DNA of 42,883 bases from Desulfobacteraceae bacterium (GCA_027858815.1 JAQIBZ010000088.1:1-42883), one strand, 5' to 3'; shown: positions 34,201 through 42,883, numbered from the stretch's first letter. Notes: generated from the sequence alone by a model not told the origin. Made by a program: numbers and translations.

Positions 34201-37200
34201 AAAAGGTTGCCCAGTGCATCATAAACATTAGCAATCATGTTCCCGTTAGGATCAGTCTGCGTCAGCACGTCATTCCGATCGTTGTTTGTATACGTGGTGG
34301 TATTTCCAAGCGGGTCGGTTTCTGTCAGCATGTTGCCGGATTCATCATACGTCCAGTATGTGGTGTTGCCCAAGGCATCGGTTTCAGAGGTCTTATTGTT
34401 GTTTTCATCATAGGCCCAAAGAGAAACACGCCCGTCCGAGTCGGTTTTTTTGGTAACATTGCCCACATTGTCATATTCATACACTGAGGTAAAACCCCGG
34501 CGGTCCGTGATCTCCTGGATATGGTTGGGAACATCGAACCCATAGATGATCTTTCTGTTATCCGCATCAACCAGGCCTATCATTCGGCCAGTAGCGTCAT
34601 ATTCAAACTGTCCCAGAATGGTTCCGTCCGGTGCTTTAATATCTTTTAAGACCGGTTTTTCAAAAATACCCTGTTCATAGGCATATTTGTTCATCATTCG
34701 AACGGCAAACGGCTCGGTGCCTGATTTAATCACCTGTTCGAGCATGCCGTTTTCATCATAATGGTATTCAATGGTTAAACCGAACGGATCGGTAATGGTT
34801 TCGATCCGGTTGCCCACGCCTCGTGTAAAGGCGATGCTTGCGCCGGATGAATGGGTAATGCCCGCATCACTGTAAGCAACGGAATTGCCGTACACATCCG
34901 TGATGCTTTCAATTCCGTTTTCCATGTGAAGGATGTATTGGGTGCCGTCCGGCCGGGTATACCGATACCGTTCTGGTTCGAACGGGTCTGTTCCCCATTG
35001 CATGAGATCGTTTCCGGTGGTGAGCATCAGGCTGCTGCTCGCCACGCCTAATGCTTCAAGGGTTCCCTCAGTACCGTCAATGGCTACAAATTTTGCACTT
35101 AAATTTGAGTGGTTGATAATTGGAACAAGGACGCTGGATTTGGGATTGACATCCATTTTAAACCGCAGGGTCTCTTCATCGGAAAACCGGATCACCACTT
35201 CATGACGGTATTTTTCGATTAAATAATAGGTGGTTAAAAAACCGCCGCCAATTTCTTCCGCCCATCCGGCATCCAGTTCCCGGGTGGTCTGGGGCTTGAC
35301 CGTAGAAGACGGCAGGCTCCAGCCGGGTCCGAAATCACCGGTTGTATCCCGGCTGTCGTATTCGCGTTCCAATGCCAGGGGAAAACCGTTGTTCGGGATG
35401 TTAACATCCATGCCCGGCAGAATCACATGCCCGACTTTCAATTGTCCGTCCACCAGGGCGCAGCCCTGGTCATAGGCTGTGTTTCCGGCCAAGTCCTGGG
35501 CATACAGCAAAAGTTCGTATACCCCGTTTTTCAGGATCGTCGGGTCAAACGTGCCGAGGGTGCCGGTAAAGCTGTTGCCGGATCCTTCGGCAAACTTTTT
35601 CCAACTGCCTGTACCGTATGGCCGGCAATACAGTGAATACATCACACCACTGGTGTCGGACACCTCTCCCATGACATCATAAAGGTCCGTTACCTCCGCG
35701 CAGTCAGTTTCAGACAGGGTGGCGGTCGGTGGCGTGGTGTCAAAAGGATCAAATACCACAAATGTTTTACTGTCTGTTGTTGTATACCCGGCAGCATCGG
35801 ATGCGCTCAACACAACCGTATAAAAACCGGCAGACGGAGCCGTGTAAACAACTTGCCCATCGACTACCGTTAGCGGGTCTTCATTCACCGTCAGGCTCTG
35901 GTCGACAACGCCGACATCATCACCGGTCCAGGCAAAAATAGTGACGGTTTCTCCGATATTGACATTGTCATCAGACAGTCCAAGGTTCACATACGGCGGA
36001 GTTTCGTCTGTTCCGCCCCATGCGCCCAATGAAATATTCATATCCACCGGCGTGTCATACGGAACCATCATTCCGGGCAAAGGGGTTTGAGAAAACACCT
36101 GCCCGGCGGGTTGTGAAGAAATATAAACCTCGGCCAGGTCCCCCACGATCAGGTGCCCGGTGGCAAGGATGGCTGATTCCGCATCCGTTTGGGACATGCC
36201 GGTGAGATCCGGCACCTCGACCTTGGGTACTCCCAGGGACACCACCAGATCAACACTGATTCCAACCTCCACAACCGAACCGGCTGCTGGCTCCTGGGTG
36301 ATCACATGGTCTTCGGCAATGGTCTGGCTGTAGGCATGGTTTGATACGCCGACAACAAGCTGAGCATCGGTAAGGGCGGTTTCCGCATCCCATTGGGACA
36401 TGCCCACAAGATCCGGAACCTGGGTTTTTATTACATCCACCTGACAGTCACAGTCATTGTCAATACCGTCAACAGTGGTTTCTGCAATTTCATAACCGGC
36501 AATTTGGGTATAATCCGGTTCCTGCCAGCCGTCTGCACCGCCGCATACTTTTGTTGCGCCGGCACAAACTCCGCATTGTTTATCCGCCGGCGGAGGTGTG
36601 ACGCCTTCGTCAATAAAGCCGTCACAGTTATTGTCCAGACCATCGCAGATTTCCAGCTGCGGATCGACAGATCCCACACATTCGTCCCATACACCATTTA
36701 CACAGGTCTGCATGCCCATTTCACAGGTACCAACTGAGACACCGCACACGCGTTCTTCTCCGCCATTGCATTCCATGGTGTCTACCACGCTCAATGTGAA
36801 ATACTGTCGATCATAAGCACCGACAGGATCGGTGACTTTGACCGAGACCATGTATTCTCCGGCCGTGTAAGCATCTGGAGACCAGAAGATGAGACCTGAT
36901 GTTTCATCAATGTCCATGCCGTCCGGCGCTATTTCAAGTGTATAGCAAAAGTCTGCGTCTTCATTGTCAATGACATCGAGTTGATAAAGATAATCCAGGC
37001 CTTCTTCCACTTCAATAACCGGCTCGGACGTGATTTCCGGAGACGTATTGGAAAATCCGTCCCATACCGATAAGATGGCAAGATCATACAATAATGGCGA
37101 TTCATCACCTTCCTGAATAGTTAATGTCACATTAACTTCAATATAGCGGGCATCCGGCAAATCCGGTATAATGACACCGCTTTCTGCTTCTTCCCATTGG

Positions 37201-40037
37201 GACCAGGTTGACTCGTCATTTGAAGTGCGGGCCTTGACCTTAATACGGGTTCCGGGCGGTTCATAGCTGTGCCATGAAACGATACCCCATGGAGTGTTTT
37301 CAAATTCACTGTCATAGACGATGGACCAACTGCCGTTTTGGGAGGTAATGTTCCGGGATATAAAGCCGGTCATATCGCTGTAATTGTAAGGATCAGGGTG
37401 GCCTGTTTGTGTAAACTCGACAGAATTTGTAGTCGGATTAATACGCTGGACGCTATTACCATAGCGACAGGTTACCCATACTTTTTCCTCGGAATCGACC
37501 GCAACGCCGGTTGGGTGATTACCAACCGGAATTTGATTTAATATATTCCCTGTTGCAAGATCAAACCGGAAAACTTTATTGTGAGAGGATATGGCCATCC
37601 AACCGTTTCCATTGGAATCTGTAGCAACACCTCTACCATATCCACCAGTGTATTTCTGAAAAATCCACCGTTTATTTACAGGGTCATATTTCCGAATCCT
37701 TCTTGAAGAATACCCTGCTGAATAAATATATCCCTCCGTATCAATGCCTATTCCATAAACATCGCCGTCTGCTCGAATAAACGAGAGCGTGTGTGTGCCT
37801 TCAGGATTAAACGATGTCCCGGCATTCGGATTGTCAACCCTTGTCAGGCCACTGTGCCCTCTTGCCGAAATCCACAAAGTACCGTTTTTATCAACAAGAC
37901 CGCCATAACATCTACGACCGCTGTTAATGGTTTTTAGTTTTGTACCGGTATGACCGTCGTAATAAAACAACATGTAATCATCATATCCGCCCAGCCAAAC
38001 ATTATCATTAGAATCAATGGCGACTGCTCTCACACCGCTGGGTGCTGGAAGATAAAATTCAATGGCCTCATCCTGTCCCCAGGTCAATATGTTGGTTGCA
38101 CCAGTAGACGTAGTGATGACCCCGTCACCGTTCTTGTCTCGGGGATATAACATGATCTTGGTGGCTGACGCCGTGTTTCTGTTCCCGACCCATAGATTGC
38201 CCACGGAATCCACGGTCGTGCGGGAAGGATTGGTTCCGGTTGACGGACCGGTCCGGTATCTGCCGAGCTCTTCACCGGTAATCGTGTTGATTTTGGATAC
38301 TGTGCCTTGGCCTGAATTTGCGATCCAGATAAACGGAAGGGTGTTGACGCCGGCAGTAAGCTGAAGAGAATTGTCATAAGGTTCAATGTTTTCCAAGGTA
38401 CCTTCTTCAAAATTGTCTTCTGTAAATACACCCTGCGGTCTAACGGTTACTGTTGCCGAAGCAAACGCCGTACCGCCGGGACCGGTTGCGGTTATGGTAT
38501 AGTTCGTTGTTTCTGAGGGAGATACTCTTGTCGAACCGTTTGGTCCGATCATGCCGACACCATTATCGATAATTACCGTATCCGCATGCTCGGAGGTCCA
38601 GCTTAAAATCGAAAATCCGCCTTCAAGGATTGTATCCGGATCGGCATTCAACGTTACGGTCGGAATATGATAAACCGTCACGATTGCAGAAGTTGTTGAC
38701 GTGCCTCCCGGGCCTGTTGCCGTAAACGTATAGGTAGTGGTTTCATCAGGAGAAACAAACATTGATCCGTTTACCGCAATATCTCCGATGCCGTTGTCGA
38801 TCACAACGGTATCCGCGTTTTCCGATGTCCAGGATAATTCGCACGAATCACCTTCAATAATTGTTGCCGGATTGACCGCAGCAGTTATTTCCGGCAATGG
38901 GATAACCGTAACAAAAACACTTGCGGTAGCTGTCCCCCCGGGGCCGGTGGCCGTGACTATGTACGTCTTGTCAACGACTGGTGACAGCGGTATTGTACCG
39001 TTTAATTCAACTTCACCAATTCCGTTGTCGATGACAACCGTGTCTGAATGCAGAGATGTCCAGGAAAGATCAAAACTTTGTCCCTCAATAATAGTCGAAG
39101 GGGTGGCTGTCAGAGTCACTCGCGGTAAAGGAATGACAGTCAGGGTCACACTGTCAGACATTGATGCCCCGACATTGGATGCCGTAATTGTATAGGTGGT
39201 AGTTTCTATTGGTGAGACTGTCATGGAGCTATTTAAGACAACATCGCCTATGCCATTATCTATGGATGTTTCAAGCGCAAAATCAGATATCCATGAAAGC
39301 TCGGCGGATTGGCCTTCTATAATGGTATCCGGCATAACGCTCAAATCCACAGTGGGCGGGTTCTGGCAAAATTCAATATTTAAATAGCTCCCCGGAGTAC
39401 TGGAAAGTTTCACCGTGATCGAGTTGGTTGCGGATAAATCTAATGCGGCTGCAAGAAGATAGTCTTTATTTTTAAAATCTTTTTGTTCAAAAATTTCCAG
39501 ACCATTGACATAAATCAAAGCACTGCTGACCCTGTTGCTGCCGTCGTCATCCCCATTAATAACTGTCAAAAATCCTTCACCAGGGGTGGCGATAAATGTT
39601 TCCGTATACACATTCGGTTTGCCTTTGGTCCTGACAAATTGGCTGGGGCCGAATATCAATGGACAATATGTTTTGATTTCAATGGTCAGATAAGACCCGG
39701 GAGTGCTGCTGAGATTTAATATAATCGTATTAATTTCTGATAATTGAACCGGTGCTTTTAAAATATCGGTGTAGTGGTGGAAATCGTTCGGTTCAAAAAT
39801 TAAATCATCATTAATATATATACTGGCACTTGAAACTCTATTGTTTCCATTTTCATCGCCATTTGTGATGAACAGATAATATTCTCCGGGGACTGATTCA
39901 AACGTTTCGGAATAGGTATTCGGTTCACCGGTTGTGCGGGTATACACATTGGGACCAAACAAATTGGCCGCAGATCCTGTAGCCACTATAAAAAAAGAAA
40001 TACCGAAAACAATTAAAGCAAATAGATTTTTTTTCAT
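31221..40037 (-). CDS. Giant secreted Rhs/YD-repeat protein, polymorphic-toxin type
   Basis: 2938 aa with a Sec signal peptide (residues 1-24). In order: two tandem beta-rich repeats (about 27-222; GEPNTYSETF, SSTPGSYLTIEI); four Ig-like repeats (about 229-535; TIIEGQS-x-x-LSW, IDNGIGD); a beta-propeller of the NHL/Vgb type (about 560-880; WIANSGQGTVSKI, GNLWVGN); an Ig/cadherin-like domain; a MopE-type metal-binding region (about 1089-1203; CDGLDNNCDGFIDEG, DGIDNDCDCQVD); two PASTA domains (about 1205-1343; VPDLVGMSQWDAETAL); a DUF6531-like entry (about 1533); several dozen YD repeats; the Rhs core end (YLRARYYNPTIGRFVTVDPY); and, after DPSGEF (about 2765), a roughly 175-residue unique tip. 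The tip has no catalytic motif I recognise. GGTGA precedes the ATG. Probably exported and surface exposed or released, with the tip as effector. Confidence 0.93.
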   Translation of the reverse strand: MKKNLFALIVFGISFFIVATGSAANLFGPNVYTRTTGEPNTYSETFESVPGEYYLFITNGDENGNNRVSSASIYINDDLIFEPNDFHHYTDILKAPVQLSEINTIILNLSSTPGSYLTIEIKTYCPLIFGPSQFVRTKGKPNVYTETFIATPGEGFLTVINGDDDGSNRVSSALIYVNGLEIFEQKDFKNKDYLLAAALDLSATNSITVKLSSTPGSYLNIEFCQNPPTVDLSVMPDTIIEGQSAELSWISDFALETSIDNGIGDVVLNSSMTVSPIETTTYTITASNVGASMSDSVTLTVIPLPRVTLTATPSTIIEGQSFDLSWTSLHSDTVVIDNGIGEVELNGTIPLSPVVDKTYIVTATGPGGTATASVFVTVIPLPEITAAVNPATIIEGDSCELSWTSENADTVVIDNGIGDIAVNGSMFVSPDETTTYTFTATGPGGTSTTSAIVTVYHIPTVTLNADPDTILEGGFSILSWTSEHADTVIIDNGVGMIGPNGSTRVSPSETTNYTITATGPGGTAFASATVTVRPQGVFTEDNFEEGTLENIEPYDNSLQLTAGVNTLPFIWIANSGQGTVSKINTITGEELGRYRTGPSTGTNPSRTTVDSVGNLWVGNRNTASATKIMLYPRDKNGDGVITTSTGATNILTWGQDEAIEFYLPAPSGVRAVAIDSNDNVWLGGYDDYMLFYYDGHTGTKLKTINSGRRCYGGLVDKNGTLWISARGHSGLTRVDNPNAGTSFNPEGTHTLSFIRADGDVYGIGIDTEGYIYSAGYSSRRIRKYDPVNKRWIFQKYTGGYGRGVATDSNGNGWMAISSHNKVFRFDLATGNILNQIPVGNHPTGVAVDSEEKVWVTCRYGNSVQRINPTTNSVEFTQTGHPDPYNYSDMTGFISRNITSQNGSWSIVYDSEFENTPWGIVSWHSYEPPGTRIKVKARTSNDESTWSQWEEAESGVIIPDLPDARYIEVNVTLTIQEGDESPLLYDLAILSVWDGFSNTSPEITSEPVIEVEEGLDYLYQLDVIDNEDADFCYTLEIAPDGMDIDETSGLIFWSPDAYTAGEYMVSVKVTDPVGAYDRQYFTLSVVDTMECNGGEERVCGVSVGTCEMGMQTCVNGVWDECVGSVDPQLEICDGLDNNCDGFIDEGVTPPPADKQCGVCAGATKVCGGADGWQEPDYTQIAGYEIAETTVDGIDNDCDCQVDVIKTQVPDLVGMSQWDAETALTDAQLVVGVSNHAYSQTIAEDHVITQEPAAGSVVEVGISVDLVVSLGVPKVEVPDLTGMSQTDAESAILATGHLIVGDLAEVYISSQPAGQVFSQTPLPGMMVPYDTPVDMNISLGAWGGTDETPPYVNLGLSDDNVNIGETVTIFAWTGDDVGVVDQSLTVNEDPLTVVDGQVVYTAPSAGFYTVVLSASDAAGYTTTDSKTFVVFDPFDTTPPTATLSETDCAEVTDLYDVMGEVSDTSGVMYSLYCRPYGTGSWKKFAEGSGNSFTGTLGTFDPTILKNGVYELLLYAQDLAGNTAYDQGCALVDGQLKVGHVILPGMDVNIPNNGFPLALEREYDSRDTTGDFGPGWSLPSSTVKPQTTRELDAGWAEEIGGGFLTTYYLIEKYRHEVVIRFSDEETLRFKMDVNPKSSVLVPIINHSNLSAKFVAIDGTEGTLEALGVASSSLMLTTGNDLMQWGTDPFEPERYRYTRPDGTQYILHMENGIESITDVYGNSVAYSDAGITHSSGASIAFTRGVGNRIETITDPFGLTIEYHYDENGMLEQVIKSGTEPFAVRMMNKYAYEQGIFEKPVLKDIKAPDGTILGQFEYDATGRMIGLVDADNRKIIYGFDVPNHIQEITDRRGFTSVYEYDNVGNVTKKTDSDGRVSLWAYDENNNKTSETDALGNTTYWTYDESGNMLTETDPLGNTTTYTNNDRNDVLTQTDPNGNMIANVYDALGNLLEKTDVLGNVTAYTHDTKGNVLTETDALGNVTTFEYNFYGHRTKEIAPNGKVTEWSFDRYGNELSESVSRTMETGETVTMTTTNTYDIRNRLTRTVDPMGNETRTEYNYLDKESRIIDKNGAETLFEYDNNGKQTAIHYADGTSMLTAYDGEGNRTSTTDRAGRITNFEYDKNNQMTAVIHTDGSSSEMVFDDASRMNATIDENGNQTDFVYDEAGRRSAVVDALGNTVSFGYDAAGNQVSMTDPKGATTTYEYDGLNRQVKTIYPDGTFSATGYDALGRKATETDQAGNVTLFGYDVAGNLVSVTDAFGNLTEYTYDEVGNRLSHTDPNGNTEYWTYDDIGRQVSHTLPLGMSESWMYDAVGNMTSHTDFNGDTVIYEYSPCCGRLTEKIFPDNSSISYTYLGDGKRETVTDSRGITQYFYDSRGRLASITDPDGSIISYTYDPKGNRTSVTVASGTTTYTYDALSRLATVTDPDGGVTAYTYDKNGNREQVENPNGTIAAYTYDSLNRLTYLENRKSNGDIISSYYYTLGPAGNRLSVSENTGREVNYTYDDIYRLTQEEILDPANGNETIAYTYDGKGNRLSKTDSSGVISYNYDINDRLLTETGPAHVYTYSYDNNGNTIAKSAAGESIAYDYNFENQLTGMETLSSRAAYQYDLDGIRVAQDVDGAETAFIVDKNRQYAQVLEERDNLGSLTVQYVYGDDLVSQKRAGVDSYYHYDGLGSTRALTDSSESVTDTYTYEAFGSLINSTGTTENSYLFTGEQYDPNAGFYYLRARYYNPTIGRFVTVDPYAGKTSDPVTLHKYMYANMNPVMFVDPSGEFSTLTTIGASLAIMGGLTNLGTQSILTSYGKRGITKWRGKLYIGTRGAKIGRAAAGLIFADLQSEPPKGLKAYHSKFAIIMAGLSISEPTRTGGSIGSIELKIPAIFEGPNYLWGPVSFISLTAAFTDKGKSLTTVSVGYAYGTLGIDSVEGWDFGFDMMFGASMCVSGCR

Positions 40038-40244
40038 AAATCACCTTTTTAAAAATTAATGGCGCCTGTTCAGGAATAATTTAAAAACAATATGTTAAGG
40101 GCTGATTTCCTGTTAATCGCAAATTAACTCCCAATAGTTATTAGGTCCCATTTACCTACTGAACAGCAGAAAGGACAATAAGCACTCGGATCAATAAATA
40201 GAGCGTTTTTTAATTTGTTCATTGGGGTCGGATCAATGTTCAGT

Positions 40245-40272
40245 AAAAAGAATAAAGCCTGCTAAACAGGCT
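40245..40272 (-). terminator. Candidate intrinsic terminator or attenuator in the Rhs leader
   Basis: On the minus strand AGCCTG-TTTAG-CAGGCT is followed by TTATTCTTTTT. It lies 208 bp before the Rhs start and 450 bp after the candidate promoter, so it could end a short RNA or attenuate the Rhs transcript. Confidence 0.5.
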
Positions 40273-40722
40273 CTCATCACCATGATCCTGGTTTTGGCCG
40301 CTAACGTACCGCTAAGGACTGTTCTTTTAAAACAATAAAAAAACCAGGCGATATAAACCAGCAACCCACTGATTTCTTGTTATAAAATATTAAATTCAGG
40401 TATTGATATTGTGTAAAATATTATCTTAATTGCTGGCAGCTGGAGGAGAGAAATAATGAGGAATAAGATTCTGCCGTCGCCCTAAACGCCCAGAGATCAA
40501 TTGATATGAAGCCGACAAAACAACCACAATCATCTGTTTTGGCAAAAACCGACTTCTGGCCTCAATAATATTGCATGCTTGAGGAAATCGCGCTTGACAA
40601 CCTTATGGCTATCTTCTCTGACGATTATAGGAAGCTTTTGTTAAACTATTTCAGAAAACAAACATGTTTACGTTAATTATAAGTTAACTATCCAATGTTT
40701 ATAGATTTGAGGAATGAATGAC

Positions 40723-40751
40723 ATAATACTTTAGTGTAGTTTTTATGTCAA
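40723..40751 (-). promoter_or_regulatory. Near-consensus sigma-70 promoter, leftward
   Basis: On the minus strand TTGACA (40751-40746) and TATTAT (40728-40723) are separated by exactly 17 bp, an almost perfect vegetative promoter. It points toward the Rhs gene with a leader of about 680 nt and no good gene in between. Confidence 0.55.
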
Positions 40752-41153
40752 GGGATAATTGCGAGTAGTGTCGCATCGTGATAGTTGCAACGGCGCAAAG
40801 CCTTGCAAATCAATGCTCCATCATAAAATGATACATAGATTTTTTTCTCCTGCAAACGATTGCTGCAATTTTGCATTAACGTTAACGAGAGGTAAGCTAT
40901 TGAACAAAGGAAATTTTCCAGATTGCTGTCCATAGTCCTCACCGAGAAAATCATTCTCACCAGTGCATATAGCAATAGCAAGTCGACCCTTCAAAAGAAA
41001 TTTGACCGACGCAATATATGGTGGTTCCCCTCATTTTATCACGGATATTTTTCTTAAGGGGGTGAAGAAATAGGGTAAAATATAGCTCTGATGCCGGTTA
41101 CCTTTTCTTTCCGGTTTTTTATATTGCCACAAGCCAATTCACTAATAATGAAC

Positions 41154-42584
41154 CTATTTTCTATCTGTTTCCTTTTCCTGGATGTTATCAAAAAAAGGGC
41201 GGGGCTTTTCCAGGTCTTTGAGCTGTTTTTTGATCTTTTCTATTTGCTCAGGGATTGTTTCATTCTCTAAGGCTTTATTTAGATGAAATTTTGCATTTTG
41301 CAGATGTTTGGTTTTTATGTAATATTGCCCCAGATTGTAATGGGCACTGCCTAACCGGTTTAGCTTGCCTTCACTTTCTCCCAGAAAAAAGTAGGTGTCC
41401 GTATTATCAGGATTGGCCGCTATGATTGCTTTAAATGTTTCAGACGCCTCATTATAAAGGTTGAGCGCCATCTGGGACCGGCCTTTATATGTGCGGCCGA
41501 TATCAGCGTTTAAGGATGAGTTTGATTTTTTTTCAAACGTTTTTAAAGCTTCGGGATATTCTCCGGTTAGAAAGTAGGCAATGCCTAAATCGATGGCGAT
41601 ATCGGCATCAGCTGGATTATTTTTTAATGCGATTTTCAGGTGATTGACTGCGGCCTTAGGATTTCCTTCCCGATTCAGGGTAAGACCGTATCCATATTGT
41701 GCCATAACATTGTCCGGATTATTTTTAACCCGGTCCTTGAAAAGGCGCAAGGCCGTATCCGGATCACCATAAAGCGCCAGCATCCGGGTATGTGCTTTTT
41801 CAAATGCATCATTTTTTTCAATCGCCGGAGCATCTCTGTTTTCCAGCAGATTATCAAGGTTCATAATTCGTTCTTCGGTAGCCGGATGGGTTTTAAGATA
41901 CGTTGGAATTTCCCCGTCAAACCAGTCCACGGCCTGAAGCTTTTTTAATAGAGAGAGAAGGCCATTGAGATTGTATCCGGCTTTTTGAAGATACGTTCGG
42001 CCGATCTGGTCTGCCTGCATTTCATTTTCCCGGCTGTAGGCCAGGGCCATAGATTGTCCGGCAGCCATGGACCCAATGGTCAGTGCACTGCCCACGCTTG
42101 CTGCTCCGCCTATTCCGATTAAAATACCGGCGATCACGCCGGCCATGGTTGCGAAGTTTGTTTTTTTTGATTTTTTCATCATTTCGGAAATATGCCGGCA
42201 GGCGACATGGGCAATTTCATGGGAAATCAGCGCGGCCAGCTCATTTTCATTTTCCAGTGCGCAGAATAAACCGGAAAAGATAAAGATATTTCCCGCCGGG
42301 CCGGCAAACGCATTGTATACATCCTGGCGAACCGCATAAAATGTATAGTTAAGGGGCTGAGGCGGCATTACGGATACGATTTTTTGGCCAATTTTATTGA
42401 TATAATCATTTATAACAGGATCTTCAATCACGTCATATGCTTCAAAAACGGCTTCAAGGAATTCAACAGACAGCTCTTCTTCTTCTTTGATTGTCAAAGA
42501 AGATGCTGTTTCAGGCGTTATGATACCGCAGAGGAAAATAACAACAGCGGTCATTGCGGCAATAAATTTTTTAAATTTACACAT
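41154..42584 (-). CDS. M48-family zinc metalloprotease with TPR repeats (BepA-like)
   Basis: 476 aa from ATG 42584; an upstream TTG at 42596 is less likely. The start is chosen because it gives a clean signal peptide (MCKFKKFIAAMTAVVIFLCG). The catalytic domain has SHEIAHVACRH (HExxH zinc site, residues about 121-125) and SRENEMQADQIG (third zinc ligand Glu). From about residue 265 several TPR units follow (YGYGLTLNREGNPKAAVNHL, IDLGIAYFLTGEYPEALKTF, YNLGQYYIKTKHLQNAKFHL). This is the layout of BepA/YfgC-type periplasmic proteases that control outer-membrane protein assembly. Flanked by long spacers, so probably monocistronic. Confidence 0.92.
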   Translation of the reverse strand: MCKFKKFIAAMTAVVIFLCGIITPETASSLTIKEEEELSVEFLEAVFEAYDVIEDPVINDYINKIGQKIVSVMPPQPLNYTFYAVRQDVYNAFAGPAGNIFIFSGLFCALENENELAALISHEIAHVACRHISEMMKKSKKTNFATMAGVIAGILIGIGGAASVGSALTIGSMAAGQSMALAYSRENEMQADQIGRTYLQKAGYNLNGLLSLLKKLQAVDWFDGEIPTYLKTHPATEERIMNLDNLLENRDAPAIEKNDAFEKAHTRMLALYGDPDTALRLFKDRVKNNPDNVMAQYGYGLTLNREGNPKAAVNHLKIALKNNPADADIAIDLGIAYFLTGEYPEALKTFEKKSNSSLNADIGRTYKGRSQMALNLYNEASETFKAIIAANPDNTDTYFFLGESEGKLNRLGSAHYNLGQYYIKTKHLQNAKFHLNKALENETIPEQIEKIKKQLKDLEKPRPFFDNIQEKETDRK

Positions 42585-42633
42585 AGATATATTCAATGTA
42601 TTAATTAATGGATTCGATTTATTTGATTATTTT

Positions 42634-42760
42634 TGATGGCAAAGAAAAAAGTTCCAGATTCAAGGCGCACAAATTTTGAGGAATGAGGCGTAATCAGTCT
42701 ACTCCGCAGTGACGAAAAATGCAGTGCAACACAGAATTTGGACTTTTTGCGAAGCCATCA
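42634..42760 (-). repeat. Repeat family 2 (MITE-like), copy C
   Basis: The reverse complement begins TGATGGCTTCGCAAAAAGTCC and ends GGAACTTTTTTCTTTGCCAT, matching copies A and B at the ends. The middle has diverged and is about 30 bp shorter. Confidence 0.7.
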
Positions 42761-42812
42761 ATTTATAACATTCTAATCCTTATGATTGTGACTCAGCAGG
42801 AGGAAAATCAAT

Positions 42813-42883
42813 ATGTTCCGGTCCATATCTAAAAGCATCATGGCAAAACTGATCGTCCAATTCTTTATCGTGGGCTTAATACC
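42813..42883 (+). CDS. N terminus of a membrane protein, possibly a sensor, 3' partial
   Basis: ATG 42813 has AGGAGG 7 bp upstream, and 23 codons are visible up to the window edge (MFRSISKSIMAKLIVQFFIV). A short basic start followed by a hydrophobic helix is typical of the first membrane segment of histidine kinases, chemoreceptors or diguanylate cyclases. The family cannot be decided from this much. Confidence 0.65.
   Translation, partial: MFRSISKSIMAKLIVQFFIVGLI

Larger units (their letters stand above)
40038..41153. other. Intergenic region upstream of the Rhs gene
   Basis: No intact gene. Plus-strand traces near 40456-40677 (MKPTKQPQSSVLAKTDFWPQ, then TAA, then an open frame with LEEIALDNLMAIFSDDYRKL) may be a decayed coding sequence. 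On the minus strand there is a near-consensus promoter at 40723-40751 and a hairpin with T-rich tail at 40245-40272. The 77-codon minus frame at 40748-40981 is not convincing. Confidence 0.45.

Noticed and set aside
33000-35000. Possible CRISPR-like or tandem DNA repeat in the YD region
   Set aside because: The periodic similarity is at protein level (YD repeats) with variable spacing and no spacers.
31791-39719. Many plus-strand open frames across the Rhs gene (up to 275 codons)
   Set aside because: They are antisense shadows of the repetitive YD and Ig codons in the Rhs gene.
40748-40981. 77-codon minus-strand frame upstream of the Rhs gene
   Set aside because: No recognisable motif, and it contains or abuts the strong promoter pattern; probably chance.

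Overview
The window looks like chromosome of a strictly anaerobic deltaproteobacterium of the Desulfobacterales (sulfate reducer) type. The support is a methylene-tetrahydrofolate reductase operon fused to heterodisulfide-reductase-like subunits (metV-metF-hdrA-hdrA/mvhD-hdrCB), a multihaem c-type cytochrome next to a sigma-54 activator, dockerin-like DUF1566 proteins, and two genes that only make sense if UGA is read as selenocysteine. Selenoprotein-rich genomes are well known in this group. No rRNA, tRNA or CRISPR array was seen.

Layout. 1-1.2 kb: 3' part of a DUF1566 protein, then a transposase tail and a caspase-like tail, both remnants. 1.8-2.6 kb: membrane-anchored cold-shock/DUF3465 protein. 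3.0-6.2 kb: sigma-54 activator divergent from a tetrahaem cytochrome/metallophosphatase-like gene with an in-frame TGA at a conserved Cys position. 6.2-7.1 kb: decayed DNA and a mobile palindromic repeat. 7.1-18.1 kb: a leftward photo-oxidative-stress-type module (thioesterase, DUF1365, flavin amine-oxidase-like protein, CFA-type methylase, SRPBCC protein, SDR; then FKBP-like/methyltransferase, class II photolyase, DUF523-DUF1722), interrupted by a flavin-binding-type protein, a truncated hypothetical gene and a radical SAM remnant. 18.8-24.9 kb: the leftward MetVF-Hdr operon, whose last gene is a second in-frame-TGA selenoprotein candidate with a clear hairpin behind the TGA and a strong terminator. 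25.4-28.1 kb: GerMN-domain protein and an EF-G paralogue, rightward. 28.1-31.2 kb: remnants, two small paralogous membrane proteins, a REP-associated (RAYT-type) transposase with perfect 28-bp inverted ends, and a small membrane protein. 31.2-40.0 kb: a giant secreted Rhs/YD-repeat protein (2938 aa). 40.0-41.2 kb: intergenic, with a near-consensus promoter and a hairpin. 41.2-42.6 kb: M48 metalloprotease with TPRs. The window ends in the first codons of a membrane or sensor-type gene.

How the parts work together. MetF/MetV with Hdr- and MvhD-like subunits is the electron-transfer form of methylene-THF reductase used in the Wood-Ljungdahl pathway, here probably for acetate/CO2 metabolism. The photolyase, CFA-methylase, flavoprotein and DUF1365 set resembles the singlet-oxygen/light-stress regulons known from Proteobacteria, though no regulator is in view. 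The Rhs protein with its downstream small membrane proteins looks like a polymorphic toxin locus reshaped by transposition. Two families of short dispersed repeats recur across the window, mostly at the edges of decayed genes, and several coding-like remnants show active genome erosion.
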